Of a DNA stretch of 64,000 bases, positions 55,914-64,000 are shown in pieces (within the stretch, counting starts at the first letter, position 1; each line of letters starts with the position of its first letter). Under the pieces are notes generated by a model. The model was not told the origin of the DNA. It saw only the letters and a program-made list of their open reading frames with translations, and did no database searches. A program made the translations under genes and the position numbers. The stretch is taken from NCBI RefSeq assembly GCF_030209755.1, contig NZ_JARVRH010000006.1, positions 143,770-207,769 of the forward strand, in the 5' to 3' direction. The DNA comes from Arthrobacter sp. efr-133-TYG-118 (GTDB taxonomy: Bacteria > Actinomycetota > Actinomycetes > Actinomycetales > Micrococcaceae).

Positions 55914-55991
55914 TGTGGTGCTCCGGTCGGGAATACGTGGTGGTTGGGGCGGACAGGCTGCCCGGGCGGCGCCCGGGCAGCCGGTGGCCGG

Positions 55992-57053
55992 CTACTTCTT
56001 TTGGCCCGGAAGGCCTTCGTAGGCGATGTTGCCGCCCTGGAGGTTGTCGTTGATGAGTGCGGGGAGGTTCTTCAGGAAGGCGTCCTTGTCGGTCACGACG
56101 TTTTTGAAGGCGTCGTTGACGTTGGCGGCGGTGATGGCAGGCATCGTGTAGACAGGCTTCTTGTTGACGCTCTCGCCGCGCACGATTTTCGCGGCGACTG
56201 CGAGGCCGGCGGCAAGCTCCACCGTGCCGTGCTGCAGGGAGGTGCCGATCATGTCGCCGGACTGCACGGCCTTGAGTCCGTCCTCGATGCCGTCGATGCC
56301 GACGACCGGCGTGCCTTTTACCCCGGCTTCGCGGAGGGCCTGGATGGCACCCAGGGCCATGTCGTCGTTCTGGGAGATGACGCCGTTGATGTCGCCCTTG
56401 AACGCGGAGACCCAGTTGCTCATCTTGTTGACGGCCTGGTCGCGCTTCCAGTTGGCGGTGTCCTTGGCCAGGACCTTGATGCCGGGGTTCTTGTCGAGCA
56501 CGTTCTGGATGCCCTTACCGCGGCCGATCTGCGGTGAGGATCCGAGCGGACCTTCAAGCACGACGATGTTGCCCTTGCCGCCGAGCTTGTTGACCATCAT
56601 GGTCGCTTCCTGCTCTCCCGCGGCGACGTCGTCGGGCTGGACGCTGGCAGTCAGGTCCGCGCCGGACAGGGCGGTGTTGACGTCGAGGACTGGAATCCCG
56701 GCAGCCTTTGCCGCGGCTACCTGGGGCTGGAGTGAGTCCGCCTGCACAGGGACGATGATGATCGCGCTGACCTTGCTGTTGACGTACTGCTGCATCTGGT
56801 TGGCCTGAGTGGAGACGTCTCCGCCTGCCGAGTTCCATTGCAGGTTGATGTGGTTGGCCTTGGCATAGGCCTCCATGCCTTCCTTGCCTTGGGTGATGAA
56901 GGAGGACATGTCGTAGACCGTCACTCCGATGGTGATGTTGTCGTTGCCGGCGCTTGGGTCACCTGCGCCGCAGGCGGTGAGGCCAAGGGCGGCGACGGCG
57001 GCAATCGCCGTGCCTGTGAGCAGCTTCTTCGTCGTTGAGGATGCCTTTTTCAT
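55992..57053 (-). CDS. RbsB-type sugar-binding lipoprotein
   Basis: A 353-residue solute-binding lipoprotein. The signal ends in LTAC with Cys28 for lipidation. The mature protein has the RbsB pattern ([44 protein letters not shown]). It binds the polyol or sugar for the importer encoded upstream. It follows the permease by 69 nt. Confidence 0.93.
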   Translation of the reverse strand: MKKASSTTKKLLTGTAIAAVAALGLTACGAGDPSAGNDNITIGVTVYDMSSFITQGKEGMEAYAKANHINLQWNSAGGDVSTQANQMQQYVNSKVSAIIIVPVQADSLQPQVAAAKAAGIPVLDVNTALSGADLTASVQPDDVAAGEQEATMMVNKLGGKGNIVVLEGPLGSSPQIGRGKGIQNVLDKNPGIKVLAKDTANWKRDQAVNKMSNWVSAFKGDINGVISQNDDMALGAIQALREAGVKGTPVVGIDGIEDGLKAVQSGDMIGTSLQHGTVELAAGLAVAAKIVRGESVNKKPVYTMPAITAANVNDAFKNVVTDKDAFLKNLPALINDNLQGGNIAYEGLPGQKK

Positions 57054-57122
57054 TATCTTCCTTCACATATGGGTTGGGGAGTGCGGATGGTTGGTTGGGA
57101 TGTGGTGGTCAGGATGTAATGG

Positions 57123-58115
57123 TCAGCGGCGGCCGCGGCGGGCAGCCCAGACATCGACACCGACGGCGGCGACGATGATGACGCCCTTGATGACGTTCTG
57201 CCAGTAGGCGGGGACGAGGAGGAGGTCGAGTCCGTTGTTGATGGTCTGGATCAGGAGGAGCCCGATCGCGGTGCCCCACACGGTGCCCCTGCCGCCCATG
57301 AGGCTGGCGCCTCCGATGACCACGGCAGCGATGGCGTCGAGTTCGTAGCCTTGGCCGAGGTTGGGGGCACCGGTGATGACGCGGGAGGCGAGCATCAGTC
57401 CGGAGAGCCCGGCGAGCAGGCCGCTGATGGCGTAGACGCTGAACAGGATGCGGCGCGAGCGGACGCCCGCGATTTCGGCGGCGAGCCTGTTGCCGCCAAT
57501 CGCGTAGACGCGCAGCCCGTAGTTTGTTCGTTTCATGACGAAGGCTAGGCCAAGGATGGCGACGATCATGAGGACGACCGGGAGCGTCAGGCCCAGGACC
57601 TGGGTGTTGGCAAAGAGGCCGAAGCTGGCGGGCAGGCCGTTGATGGGTGCGCCGTCGCCGATGACGTAGGCGAAGCCGGATGCCAGGGTCAGCATTCCCA
57701 GGGTGGTGATGAAGGGCGGGACTCCGAGCTGGCTGACGATGAACCCGTTGATGCTGCCGGCGAAGAGGCCGGCGGCCACGGCGGCCACGAGGGGCAACAG
57801 CAGGTTGTCCCCTGCGTTCTTCGCGGTCCAGGCCGCGGCCATGGCACTGACGGCCATGACGCTGCCGACGGAGAGATCAATGCCTCCGGTCAGGATGACA
57901 AGGGTCTGCCCCAATGCAATAAGGGCGAAGGGTGCTGCCGCGATGAGGATGTTGGTGAGGTTGTCGGGAGTGGCGAAGCGTGCGCTGCGGTACGCGAAGA
58001 ACCCGACGATGAGCAGCATCACGACGACCATGATGTGGCGGACGAGGAAGTTCCCTGCGAGTTTTTTCCAGTTGCTGCGCTGCAGGGCCGCGGGGGCGGT
58101 GGCTGTGGTGTTCAT
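57123..58115 (-). CDS. RbsC-type sugar ABC transporter permease
   Basis: A 330-residue permease with 8-10 membrane segments. The family signature LTGGIDLSVGSVMAVSAMA lies near residue 75, and RVYAIGGNRLAAEIAGVRS is the coupling loop. The C-terminus (YWQNVIKGVIIVAAVGVDVW) is typical. The ATG overlaps the ATPase stop by 4 nt. Confidence 0.95.
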   Translation of the reverse strand: MNTTATAPAALQRSNWKKLAGNFLVRHIMVVVMLLIVGFFAYRSARFATPDNLTNILIAAAPFALIALGQTLVILTGGIDLSVGSVMAVSAMAAAWTAKNAGDNLLLPLVAAVAAGLFAGSINGFIVSQLGVPPFITTLGMLTLASGFAYVIGDGAPINGLPASFGLFANTQVLGLTLPVVLMIVAILGLAFVMKRTNYGLRVYAIGGNRLAAEIAGVRSRRILFSVYAISGLLAGLSGLMLASRVITGAPNLGQGYELDAIAAVVIGGASLMGGRGTVWGTAIGLLLIQTINNGLDLLLVPAYWQNVIKGVIIVAAVGVDVWAARRGRR

Positions 58116-59671
58116 GGGGTGGTGTCTTTCAGAGGTTCGGCCCGGAGTCCGGAGGCGAGTCGGAAAATGGTGTCCTGGACGTCAGGGGAGTCGAGTTGTT
58201 CGCGGTCGAGTTCGCCGACGACACCGAGCTCGCGCATGATGAGGGCGCGATGGGAGAGACTGAGAATCTCGGGCATATCGCTGGATGCCATGACGACGGC
58301 CATGCCGGCGGAGGACAGTTCGGTGATGATGCGATAGATTTCGCTGCGCGCGCCGACGTCGACCCCGCGGGTCGGCTCGTCGAGCAGCAAAGCGTCTACC
58401 TGGCCGGTGAGCCAGCGGCCGAAAACGACCTTCTGCTGGTTGCCCCCGGAGAGGTTTTCCAGGTGCTGGTCCAGGCCGCTGCTTTTCAGGCGCATGGATT
58501 TCATGACCTCGGAAATCGCTGAGCGCTGTTTCCGGCGGCTGAGGACGCCGAACCGGGAGAACGCCGCGATCCTCGGCAGGGTGGCGTTGTCCAGGATGCT
58601 CATGGAGAGGATGGCGCCGGCGCCTTTGCGGTCTTCGGGGACAATGGCCAGGTTCCGGGCGATGGAGTCCTGCGGGGATCCTGCCTTGAGCACCGAGCCG
58701 GAGAGTGTCACGGTGCCCGAGTGGGGTTTGCGGATACCGTAGATGCACTCGATGAGTTCGGTACGTCCGGCACCGACGAGCCCTGCGAGGCCGAGGATTT
58801 CTCCTTTCCTGACGGTGATGTTGATGGGTGTGGCGCCGACGGTGATGACCAGGTCTTTGACTTCAAGGACGACGTCGTTGCCTGCGTCCGGGCGTTCGGG
58901 GAAGAGCTGGTCGAGCTCGCGTCCGATCATGGCGGTGACGATCCCGTCGTCGGAAATATCCGCCAACGGGGTGTCGCTGACCAGGGTGCCGTCGCGCAGG
59001 ACCACGACCCGGTCGGCCATGGCACGGATTTCTTCCATCTTGTGGGTCGTGAAGAGGATGGCGACGCCCTGGTCCCGGAGCGAGCGGACAATCGTTGCCA
59101 GCCGTGCGACTTCGCGCTCGGCGATGGCACTGGTGGGTTCGTCCAGCAGGAGGACCCGGGCTCCGCGGTGGGTTGCTTTGATAATTTCGATGATTTGCCG
59201 GATACCCACCGGCAATTCGCGCATCCGGGTCTTGGGATCTGTGTCCAGACCGAATTCCTTGAGGTAGCCCTTGGCGGCCTTGACCATGGCCGCGCGGTCC
59301 AAGGTTCCCAGCCGGGTCTTGACCTCCCGTCCGATGAAGAGGTTCTCGTAGACCATCATTTCCGGGATCGATGCGAGTTCCTGGGGCACGATGGCGACGC
59401 CAAGTTCGTAGGCGGCCTGCGTGTTTCCGCTGACCAGGTCCTGGCCCCTGACCTGCACGCTGCCATCGATGGGGCGGTACTGGCCGGAGGCAATTTTCAT
59501 CAACGTGGACTTGCCTGCACCGTTTTCTCCGGCAAGGGCGGTAACAGTACCTGGTTCCAAGGAGAACGTGATTCCGCGGAGGACCGGGATGCCTCCGAAT
59601 GACATGGTGATGCCCGAACACTCGAGCATGGGGACGACTTGGTTGCTGTCGTCTGAGCGGACGGTCGACAC
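58112..59671 (-). CDS. RbsA-type sugar ABC transporter ATPase
   Basis: A tandem ATPase of about 519 residues. The first domain has GENGAGKSTLMK and LLLDEPTSAI; the second has the degenerate Walker A GLVGAGRTEL and the signature LSGGNQQKVVFGRWL. GTG 59671 is chosen because AAGGAG lies 10 nt upstream; the frame extends to 59713 without a better site. First gene of the minus-strand polyol operon, divergent from the SorC regulator. Confidence 0.93.
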   Translation of the reverse strand: MSTVRSDDSNQVVPMLECSGITMSFGGIPVLRGITFSLEPGTVTALAGENGAGKSTLMKIASGQYRPIDGSVQVRGQDLVSGNTQAAYELGVAIVPQELASIPEMMVYENLFIGREVKTRLGTLDRAAMVKAAKGYLKEFGLDTDPKTRMRELPVGIRQIIEIIKATHRGARVLLLDEPTSAIAEREVARLATIVRSLRDQGVAILFTTHKMEEIRAMADRVVVLRDGTLVSDTPLADISDDGIVTAMIGRELDQLFPERPDAGNDVVLEVKDLVITVGATPINITVRKGEILGLAGLVGAGRTELIECIYGIRKPHSGTVTLSGSVLKAGSPQDSIARNLAIVPEDRKGAGAILSMSILDNATLPRIAAFSRFGVLSRRKQRSAISEVMKSMRLKSSGLDQHLENLSGGNQQKVVFGRWLTGQVDALLLDEPTRGVDVGARSEIYRIITELSSAGMAVVMASSDMPEILSLSHRALIMRELGVVGELDREQLDSPDVQDTIFRLASGLRAEPLKDTTP

Positions 59672-59766
59672 GTGTATCGAGCTCCTTTGCATTGCCGTCT
59701 CAGCGGCCACCAAACGGTGGCGAGAAATGACTATACGCTGGCAGTGCGCATTATTTAATACCCTCG

Positions 59767-59816
59767 GCTCATATGAGCAAAATGGACATTAAATGGGTCT
59801 GGTGCTCATCTGAGCA
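59767..59816. promoter_or_regulatory. paired palindromic operators of the polyol locus
   Basis: GCTCATATGAGC (59767-59778) and TGCTCATCTGAGCA (59803-59816) are two copies of the same palindrome TGCTCATnTGAGCA-like, with centres 37 bp apart, in the divergent promoter gap. They are likely the binding sites of the SorC regulator, able to support DNA looping or cooperative tetramer binding. Confidence 0.75.
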
Positions 59817-59864
59817 TCCGTGTAGACTCGTGCGGAGACGAGAGTTACTACTGCGGAGGTGTGC

Positions 59865-60806
59865 ATGGCACAGGCGCCAGGGCCAGGCAGGCAGGTGCAG
59901 ATCGCGCATATCGCTACGCAGCACTACCTGCAGAACAAGACCCGAATCGAGATCGCCAACGAAACCGGCCTCAGCCGTTTCAAGGTCGCACGTCTGCTCG
60001 ATGAGGCCGTCAGCACCGGAATCGTCCGGATCGACATTCAAAGCCCCTCCGGTGTGAGGCTTGATCTGTCGGTGCAGCTGGCGGAGCGCTTTAAACTCGG
60101 CCACTCCGTGGTCGTTGACGTTCCCTCTGACGATGAGCAGGTCCTGCAGGCCCGCCTGGGCTCCACCGTGGGGGACCTGCTCAGCGAAATCCTGACAGAC
60201 GACGACATTCTTGGGCTGACGTCCGGCCGGACGCTCAGCGCGATGGCTCGCTCGCTGACCACACTGCCCAAATGCGGGGTGGTTCAGCTTGCCGGCGTGG
60301 CCGGACCCATACAGGAAACGGGGCTGGAAATCATGCGGCGCGTCAGCAGCCTCGCTGGAGTCCGGCCCTGGACCATCTATTCGCCCCTGGTCATCAGCGA
60401 CGCCCAAGCCGCCCTCGGGGTGCGCCGGCAGCCCGACACGGCCCAAACCTTTGATCAATTTCCCCGCGTCACCGTGGCCGTCGGAGCCGTCGGCTCCTGG
60501 CAGCCGGAGAACTCCCAAATGATGAAGAACCGTGCACTGAGCGAAGAGGACCGGACGAAACTGCTGGAGCGAGGTGTGGTTGCAGAATTTGGTGCCACGC
60601 TGATAGCGGACTCAGGCGAAGTCATCCATGACATCGATGACCGCTGCATCGCGATCACGGAAGCGGGATGGAGGGCAATCCCCGCCGTCATCGCCGCCGC
60701 CGGCGGTCCATCGAAGACCCGGGCAATCCGTGCGCTCCTGGCCTCCGGGCTTATTCAGGGCCTGGTGACAGACAGTGCCACCGCTGCAAGACTCCTCGGA
60801 GGCTAG
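59865..60806 (+). CDS. SorC/DeoR-type sugar-binding transcriptional regulator
   Basis: A 313-residue SorC-family regulator. The N-terminal HTH is at residues ~20-50 (IANETGLSRFKVARLLDEA), followed by the sugar-phosphate-binding domain (GHSVVVDVPSDDEQV, LGLTSGRTLSAMARSL). ATG 59865 lies 5 nt after GGAGG. It is divergent from the transporter operon, with the FGGY kinase starting 2 nt after its stop. It probably responds to a phosphorylated intermediate. Confidence 0.93.
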   Translation: MAQAPGPGRQVQIAHIATQHYLQNKTRIEIANETGLSRFKVARLLDEAVSTGIVRIDIQSPSGVRLDLSVQLAERFKLGHSVVVDVPSDDEQVLQARLGSTVGDLLSEILTDDDILGLTSGRTLSAMARSLTTLPKCGVVQLAGVAGPIQETGLEIMRRVSSLAGVRPWTIYSPLVISDAQAALGVRRQPDTAQTFDQFPRVTVAVGAVGSWQPENSQMMKNRALSEEDRTKLLERGVVAEFGATLIADSGEVIHDIDDRCIAITEAGWRAIPAVIAAAGGPSKTRAIRALLASGLIQGLVTDSATAARLLGG

Positions 60807-60808
60807 GA

Positions 60809-62212
60809 ATGGCGCGGCCCGTCCTCGTCGCTGGCGTCGATTCGTCAACGCAAAGCTGTAAACACATCACCGTCGATGCTGCCACGGGGGAGGTCCTTCG
60901 CTCGACGGCACTGCCGCACCCCGACGGTACGGCTGTCGATCCGCGGCGCTGGTGGGATGCCTTCGAGGGAGTCGGTGCGACCAGACTTCAGGGCATCGCC
61001 GCCGTCGCCGTCAGTGCTCAACAGCATTCCACCATCGTCCTCGGCTCCGATGACCAGCCCGTCCATGATGCCATCCTTTGGAACGACCATCGGGCAACGC
61101 AATCGGCGTTGGATCTGCGCCACGAATACGGTCAGGACCGCTGGCTCCGCGAACTGGGAATGGTTCCGACCGCGGCGCACCCCGTATCCAAACTGCGCTG
61201 GCTTTCGCATCACGAACCAGAGGCTGCAAACAGGATCCGGCGCGTGATGATCCCTCACGACTGGCTCACGTGGGGTTTGCTCGGACAACAGGGCGAACCG
61301 ATGACGGACCGCTCCGACGCGTCCGGAACGGGCTACTGGTCCTCATCTGACGCAGAGTACCGCGACGAACTCATCCAGCTGGCCCTGGGCAGGGGCCTCA
61401 AAGTCCCGAAGGTGCTTGGTCCGGCAGACCGGGCGGGCATCACCTCGCGCGGGGTGGTGGTGGGCGCAGGGTGCGGTGACAACGCTGCTGCGATCCTTGG
61501 GCTCGGGGCGGAACGCGGGGAAGCCGTCGTCTCCATCGGCACCAGCATGACCGTGTCCATGGTGGAGGACAGCCACGTTCACGACCCTTCATGCCATGTC
61601 GCCGACATGGCCAGCGCCTCCGGCGGGCAATTGCCGCTGGTCGCCACGCTCAACGGCGCCAGAACCCTGATTGCGATGGCGGCCATGCTCCGGCTGAGCC
61701 TGGGTGAGATGGACGTCCTGTCCTCTGAAGCTCCACCGGATGCGGGCGGAATATGCTTCGTTCCGTATCTGGACGGCGAGAGGAAACCGCTGCTGCCCGA
61801 ATCACAAGGCGCGCTGACCGGTCTGACCCGCCGGTCCATGACCCCGGAAAACCTGGCGCGGGCAGGGATTCTGGGCCTGGCATGCGCGATAGCAGACGCA
61901 GTTGAGGACCTCACTGGCGCCGGTTTGGTAGTTGACACCGTGACCCTCATCGGAGGCGGCTCAAAATCCAAATCACTTCGTCAGGCGGTCTCAGACCTCA
62001 CCGGTAGAACCGTAGGATGGCCGGAGCCGCGGGAATACGCAGCATTGGGGGCAGCGAAGCAAGCGGCATGGGCACTCACAGGAGAGTTGCCTCAATGGGA
62101 CCGACCCAGCTACACGCTGATACAACCGTCCCCGTCGCGTGAATGGGTGCCAGCCGTCCGTGCCAGATATTCAGTCGCTTCGGAAAAGATATTCGGCGCC
62201 GAACTTCATTAA
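60809..62212 (+). CDS. FGGY-family carbohydrate kinase (xylulokinase-like)
   Basis: A 467-residue FGGY kinase. The N-terminal ATPase motif is GVDSSTQSCKHITVDA, the substrate loop is SAQQHSTIVLGSD with LWNDHRA, and the C-terminal ATP site includes GCGDNAAAILGLG and LIGGGSKSKSLRQ. Xylulokinase-like kinases make xylulose-5-phosphate, the co-substrate of transketolase with erythrose-4-phosphate. The substrate could also be another ketose or polyol. ATG 60809 follows GGAGG and the regulator stop. Confidence 0.92.
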   Translation: MARPVLVAGVDSSTQSCKHITVDAATGEVLRSTALPHPDGTAVDPRRWWDAFEGVGATRLQGIAAVAVSAQQHSTIVLGSDDQPVHDAILWNDHRATQSALDLRHEYGQDRWLRELGMVPTAAHPVSKLRWLSHHEPEAANRIRRVMIPHDWLTWGLLGQQGEPMTDRSDASGTGYWSSSDAEYRDELIQLALGRGLKVPKVLGPADRAGITSRGVVVGAGCGDNAAAILGLGAERGEAVVSIGTSMTVSMVEDSHVHDPSCHVADMASASGGQLPLVATLNGARTLIAMAAMLRLSLGEMDVLSSEAPPDAGGICFVPYLDGERKPLLPESQGALTGLTRRSMTPENLARAGILGLACAIADAVEDLTGAGLVVDTVTLIGGGSKSKSLRQAVSDLTGRTVGWPEPREYAALGAAKQAAWALTGELPQWDRPSYTLIQPSPSREWVPAVRARYSVASEKIFGAELH

Positions 62213-62283
62213 GAATTCGGCGTACTACGAAATCACACCGTAAGGCGTGGGAGTCACCCTGAAGTCCTTGTTGTGCGCCAACT

Positions 62284-62460
62284 GTTCAGTTGGGATTGCT
62301 TCGGGGATACGCCCGATAGTTGACCACCGATCAGCACGGCCAGATGCAGTCTGACGCGTTCAGCGAAGCAGGCGTGAGGCGAGAGCACATCTACTTCGAC
62401 CAGTTTTCCGGGACGAAACTGGCCCAGGAGCGCCCGCCTACGAGCAAGCTGCTCGGCTAC
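62284..62460 (+). pseudogene. serine recombinase (resolvase/invertase) N-terminal relic
   Basis: Reading the plus strand across one stop gives LLRGYAR-stop-LTTDQHGQMQSDAFSEAG followed by IYFDQFSGTKLAQERP. This matches the resolvase N-terminus GYARVSTxDQ...LQxDALxxAG, but the Val codon is TAG (62317-62319) and the catalytic Ser is Leu. Homology ends near 62460. The remainder of 62213-62542 shows no gene. Confidence 0.75.
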
Positions 62461-62542
62461 AACGCCTCGGGCTATCCCCAGCGCCGCCATCGATTCGGAG
62501 ACCGGATGCAGGCCACCCGGGGCGGTCGCTTGGTTGGGCGGC

Positions 62543-62872
62543 TTAGTTTGGCCGTGGGTTCTTGAGAAGGTGGATGCTGAGGACCTCACTGGTGTCGCGC
62601 CTTGTGACCGTGATCCCGTCACCGACAATGTCCAGGAAAAGGATGGCCCTTTCGCCTACCTTGAGTTTCCCGATGCCCAGCAGGAGAATCTTCTGGATGT
62701 CCCTCCTGAGAACCGACACGCCTGCCATTCGGTAAGCGGCTTCTGGGTCTTGGTCCGCTGGCAGGCGCGTGAGGCTTGGGGAGTCGCCGAGGGCGATCCG
62801 GTAGAGGGAACCTGTCGATGTGCGGAAGGCAAACGTTCCGGTGTCTGCGCCCGTCAGTTCCTCGATCAGCAT
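62543..62872 (-). CDS. unknown 109-aa protein
   Basis: No family is recognised. The first half (MLIEELTGADTGTFAFRTST, LYRIALGD) and the second half (VSVLRRDIQKILLLGIGKL, GERAILFLDIVGDGITVTRR) look strand-rich, like a small beta-barrel. It reads as genuine protein, with no competing gene opposite. No clear ribosome site precedes the ATG. It is divergent from the toxin-antitoxin pair. Confidence 0.6.
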   Translation of the reverse strand: MLIEELTGADTGTFAFRTSTGSLYRIALGDSPSLTRLPADQDPEAAYRMAGVSVLRRDIQKILLLGIGKLKVGERAILFLDIVGDGITVTRRDTSEVLSIHLLKNPRPN

Positions 62873-63001
62873 GGCCTGATTCTACGTCGGAAGAGCACGC
62901 CGCCGTCCCGTGCATGGTCGCACACGGAGGCTGACCAAAGCAGCAGCCCAGAGAATGCGTGGATCGCCGGTACTCTCGCGCCTTGTGAGTGTCGATGCGC
63001 G

Positions 63002-63016
63002 GTACCACATTGGTAC
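63002..63016. promoter_or_regulatory. operator of the antitoxin-toxin operon
   Basis: GTACCA-CAT-TGGTAC is a perfect inverted repeat that overlaps a TACGAT -10-like element (63014-63019). Ribbon-helix-helix antitoxins usually bind such sites at their own promoter. Confidence 0.6.
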
Positions 63017-63026
63017 GATGGTCGGT

Positions 63027-63233
63027 ATGGCAATGAATCTCCGTGTTCCCGAAGACCTCGATCGAAGGCTTGAGCAGCTGGCTGCCGAGGAGCATACGTC
63101 CAAGTCCGCACTTCTGCTTCAGGGGGCCGAGCTGGTCCTGCAGCGTCATGCCCGCCGTCGCGAGATCAGCGAGGGTCTGGACTTTGTGATGAGTCATGAC
63201 GCTGAGCTTCTCACTCGTCTTGAGGACGCGTGA
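63027..63233 (+). CDS. ribbon-helix-helix antitoxin
   Basis: A 68-residue protein with an N-terminal strand and two helices (MNLRVPEDLDRRLEQLAAEE, TSKSALLLQGAELVLQ) typical of RHH DNA-binding antitoxins, then a C-terminal toxin-binding tail. ATGs at 63018, 63027 and 63033 are possible. The -10-like box at 63014-63019 places transcription start near 63027, so leaderless translation is plausible; no ribosome site is visible. Its stop overlaps the toxin start. Confidence 0.88.
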   Translation: MAMNLRVPEDLDRRLEQLAAEEHTSKSALLLQGAELVLQRHARRREISEGLDFVMSHDAELLTRLEDA

Positions 63234-63598
63234 CCGCGTACCTGGACATTGAGGACGCAATCCAGGTGGTCGACCGGTACGGATTCCATATCCGCGACGT
63301 CGGACTGCTCGCCTCGGCCTTGGCCCGGCCGGCGACAACCGTTATGGGTGCTGAAGCCTATCCCGACCTGGCCATGAAAGCGGCGGCGCTCCTTGAATCT
63401 GTTGCCCGCTTCCATCCGCTTATCGACGGCAACAAACGCACCGCTTGGACGTTGATGGTGCTGCTGTTATGGATCAACGACTACCGTCATGACTTCACGA
63501 CTGAGGAGGGGGTCGATCTCGTCGTCGGGGTGGCTGCCGGGGCTATTGAGTTGCGGGATTCGTCGGCGCTGATTTCCGGTCATCTGGTCCGACGTTAG
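63230..63598 (+). CDS. doc: Doc-type Fic-domain toxin
   Basis: A 122-residue Doc (death-on-curing) protein. The motif FHPLIDGNKRTAW starts at residue 61, containing the catalytic His62, Asp66, Asn68, Lys69 and Arg70 pattern. Doc-type Fic enzymes phosphorylate elongation factor Tu. It starts at a GTG overlapping the antitoxin stop, as expected for a TA operon. Confidence 0.93.
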   Translation: MTAYLDIEDAIQVVDRYGFHIRDVGLLASALARPATTVMGAEAYPDLAMKAAALLESVARFHPLIDGNKRTAWTLMVLLLWINDYRHDFTTEEGVDLVVGVAAGAIELRDSSALISGHLVRR

Positions 63599-63623
63599 GC
63601 CCGCCTGGACGGTCAGAAAGGGG

Positions 63624-63642
63624 GTGTGCACAATGTGCACAC
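63624..63642. repeat. perfect palindrome between toxin gene and IS110 element
   Basis: GTGTGCACA-A-TGTGCACAC is a 19-nt palindrome with 9-bp arms. It lies between the doc stop and the IS110 end. It could be a terminator for the toxin operon, a protein site, or part of the insertion element target. Confidence 0.5.
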
Positions 63643-63729
63643 TCTTGCCGTCGGACTGGGCCGTACCGGGGCCGGACCGGGCCGTACTCGGGATGTTTTC
63701 GGGACTTCCTCGTGATGCTCCTATGGTTG

Positions 63730-64000
63730 TCAATTCGTTTTTTGAGTGCCCTGCTCCTCGAGCCATTTCCTGTAGCTTGTTGCGAGGTCGTCGTTGCGCA
63801 TGAGGCCTCGTTCGATGCGGGAGATAACGGAGGGCCATTGGCTGAGTTCGCCGGCGACCGCATTGACGGTCAACCCGAGGCTTTTGCGTTTCTGGCGTAG
63901 GTCGGTGATGCCTGGTGCCGGTACCGGGTTGAGTATCTGTCGGGTTATTTCACGGGATACGTAGCGTTTGAGGCAACGCATGATGTCCCGCTTGCTTTTT
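63730..64000 (-). CDS. IS110-family transposase C-terminus with HTH tail, partial
   Basis: The frame is open to the right edge. It reads KSKRDIMRCLKRYVSREI, the conserved end of IS110-family (DEDD) transposases, then continues into an XRE-like HTH (LRQKRKSLGLTVNAVAGEL, PSVISRIERGL). Such C-terminal HTH extensions occur on actinobacterial IS110 transposases as I recall them. The catalytic DEDD and Ser domains lie beyond the window. The insertion end should lie between 63598 and 63730. Confidence 0.7.
   Translation of the reverse strand, partial: KSKRDIMRCLKRYVSREITRQILNPVPAPGITDLRQKRKSLGLTVNAVAGELSQWPSVISRIERGLMRNDDLATSYRKWLEEQGTQKTN

Noticed and set aside
58721..59602. 293-codon plus-strand frame opposite the polyol ATPase
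   Set aside because: Antisense shadow rich in Asp/Gly; no family match and no start site.
1..64000. CRISPR arrays, tRNA or rRNA genes
   Set aside because: No regularly spaced direct repeats and no tRNA/rRNA-like segments were seen on either strand.

Overview
The window is high-GC DNA with frequent GTG/TTG starts and tightly overlapping (ATGA/GTGA) genes. The protein repertoire fits a soil actinobacterium of the Arthrobacter/Paenarthrobacter group: a DhaK-type tetrulose kinase cluster, actinobacterial double-hotdog dehydratases, and an IS110-type transposase tail with a C-terminal HTH. The genus is an inference from gene content; no rRNA or tRNA is present to confirm it.

Region 1 (1-8212, + strand) is one compact CoA-thioester degradation operon: acyl-CoA ligase (entering from the left edge), three MaoC/FAS1-like dehydratase proteins, a type III CoA-transferase, an acyl-CoA dehydrogenase reduced by a large internal deletion, an SDR dehydrogenase, a thiolase and an acetyl-CoA hydrolase/transferase. 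It is followed by about 1 kb with a gene relic and a two-gene operon of very small ORFs.

Region 2 (9220-33900) is an aromatic or ring-compound catabolic block in several operons. A minus-strand operon (17483 down to 9220) joins an RbsABC-type importer to an iron-type alcohol dehydrogenase, an MBL-fold hydrolase, a class II aldolase-like protein and an aldehyde dehydrogenase. Divergently lies a zinc alcohol dehydrogenase preceded by a coupled 40-codon ORF. A second minus-strand operon (24032 down to 19913) has an aromatic-acid MFS carrier, a paralogous MBL hydrolase, an ACMSD-type amidohydrolase and an IclR regulator. A TetR gene with two SDRs follows. A third minus-strand operon (33900 down to 27794) encodes an FAD aromatic hydroxylase, an extradiol dioxygenase, an FAH-type hydrolase, an aldehyde dehydrogenase and an aryl-alcohol-type dehydrogenase.

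Region 3 (34447-48621) is a second catabolic island: a five-component peptide/opine-type ABC importer with fused ATPases, then a ketopantoate-reductase-like protein, a RutA-like flavin monooxygenase, an ACMSD-type amidohydrolase, a membrane-dipeptidase-family enzyme, an M20 amidohydrolase, a flavin reductase fused to an IclR-type effector domain, an SDR, and a convergent regulator made of two fused MarR domains. Five copies of a TCCT-N7-AGGA inverted repeat sit in front of the operons of regions 2 and 3, suggesting one regulator ties them together.

Region 4 (48622-50736) holds decayed genes (an MFS exporter tail, an ABM-type membrane protein). Region 5 (50737-62212) is a polyol utilisation locus resembling tetritol (threitol/erythritol) pathways: transketolase, SDR, RpiB-like isomerase, DhaKL-type kinase, RbsABC-type importer, a divergent SorC regulator with a pair of palindromic operators, and an FGGY kinase. 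Region 6 (62213-64000) is mobile-element territory: a serine recombinase relic, an unknown small gene, a ribbon-helix-helix/Doc toxin-antitoxin pair, and the C-terminal end of an IS110-family transposase running off the right edge.
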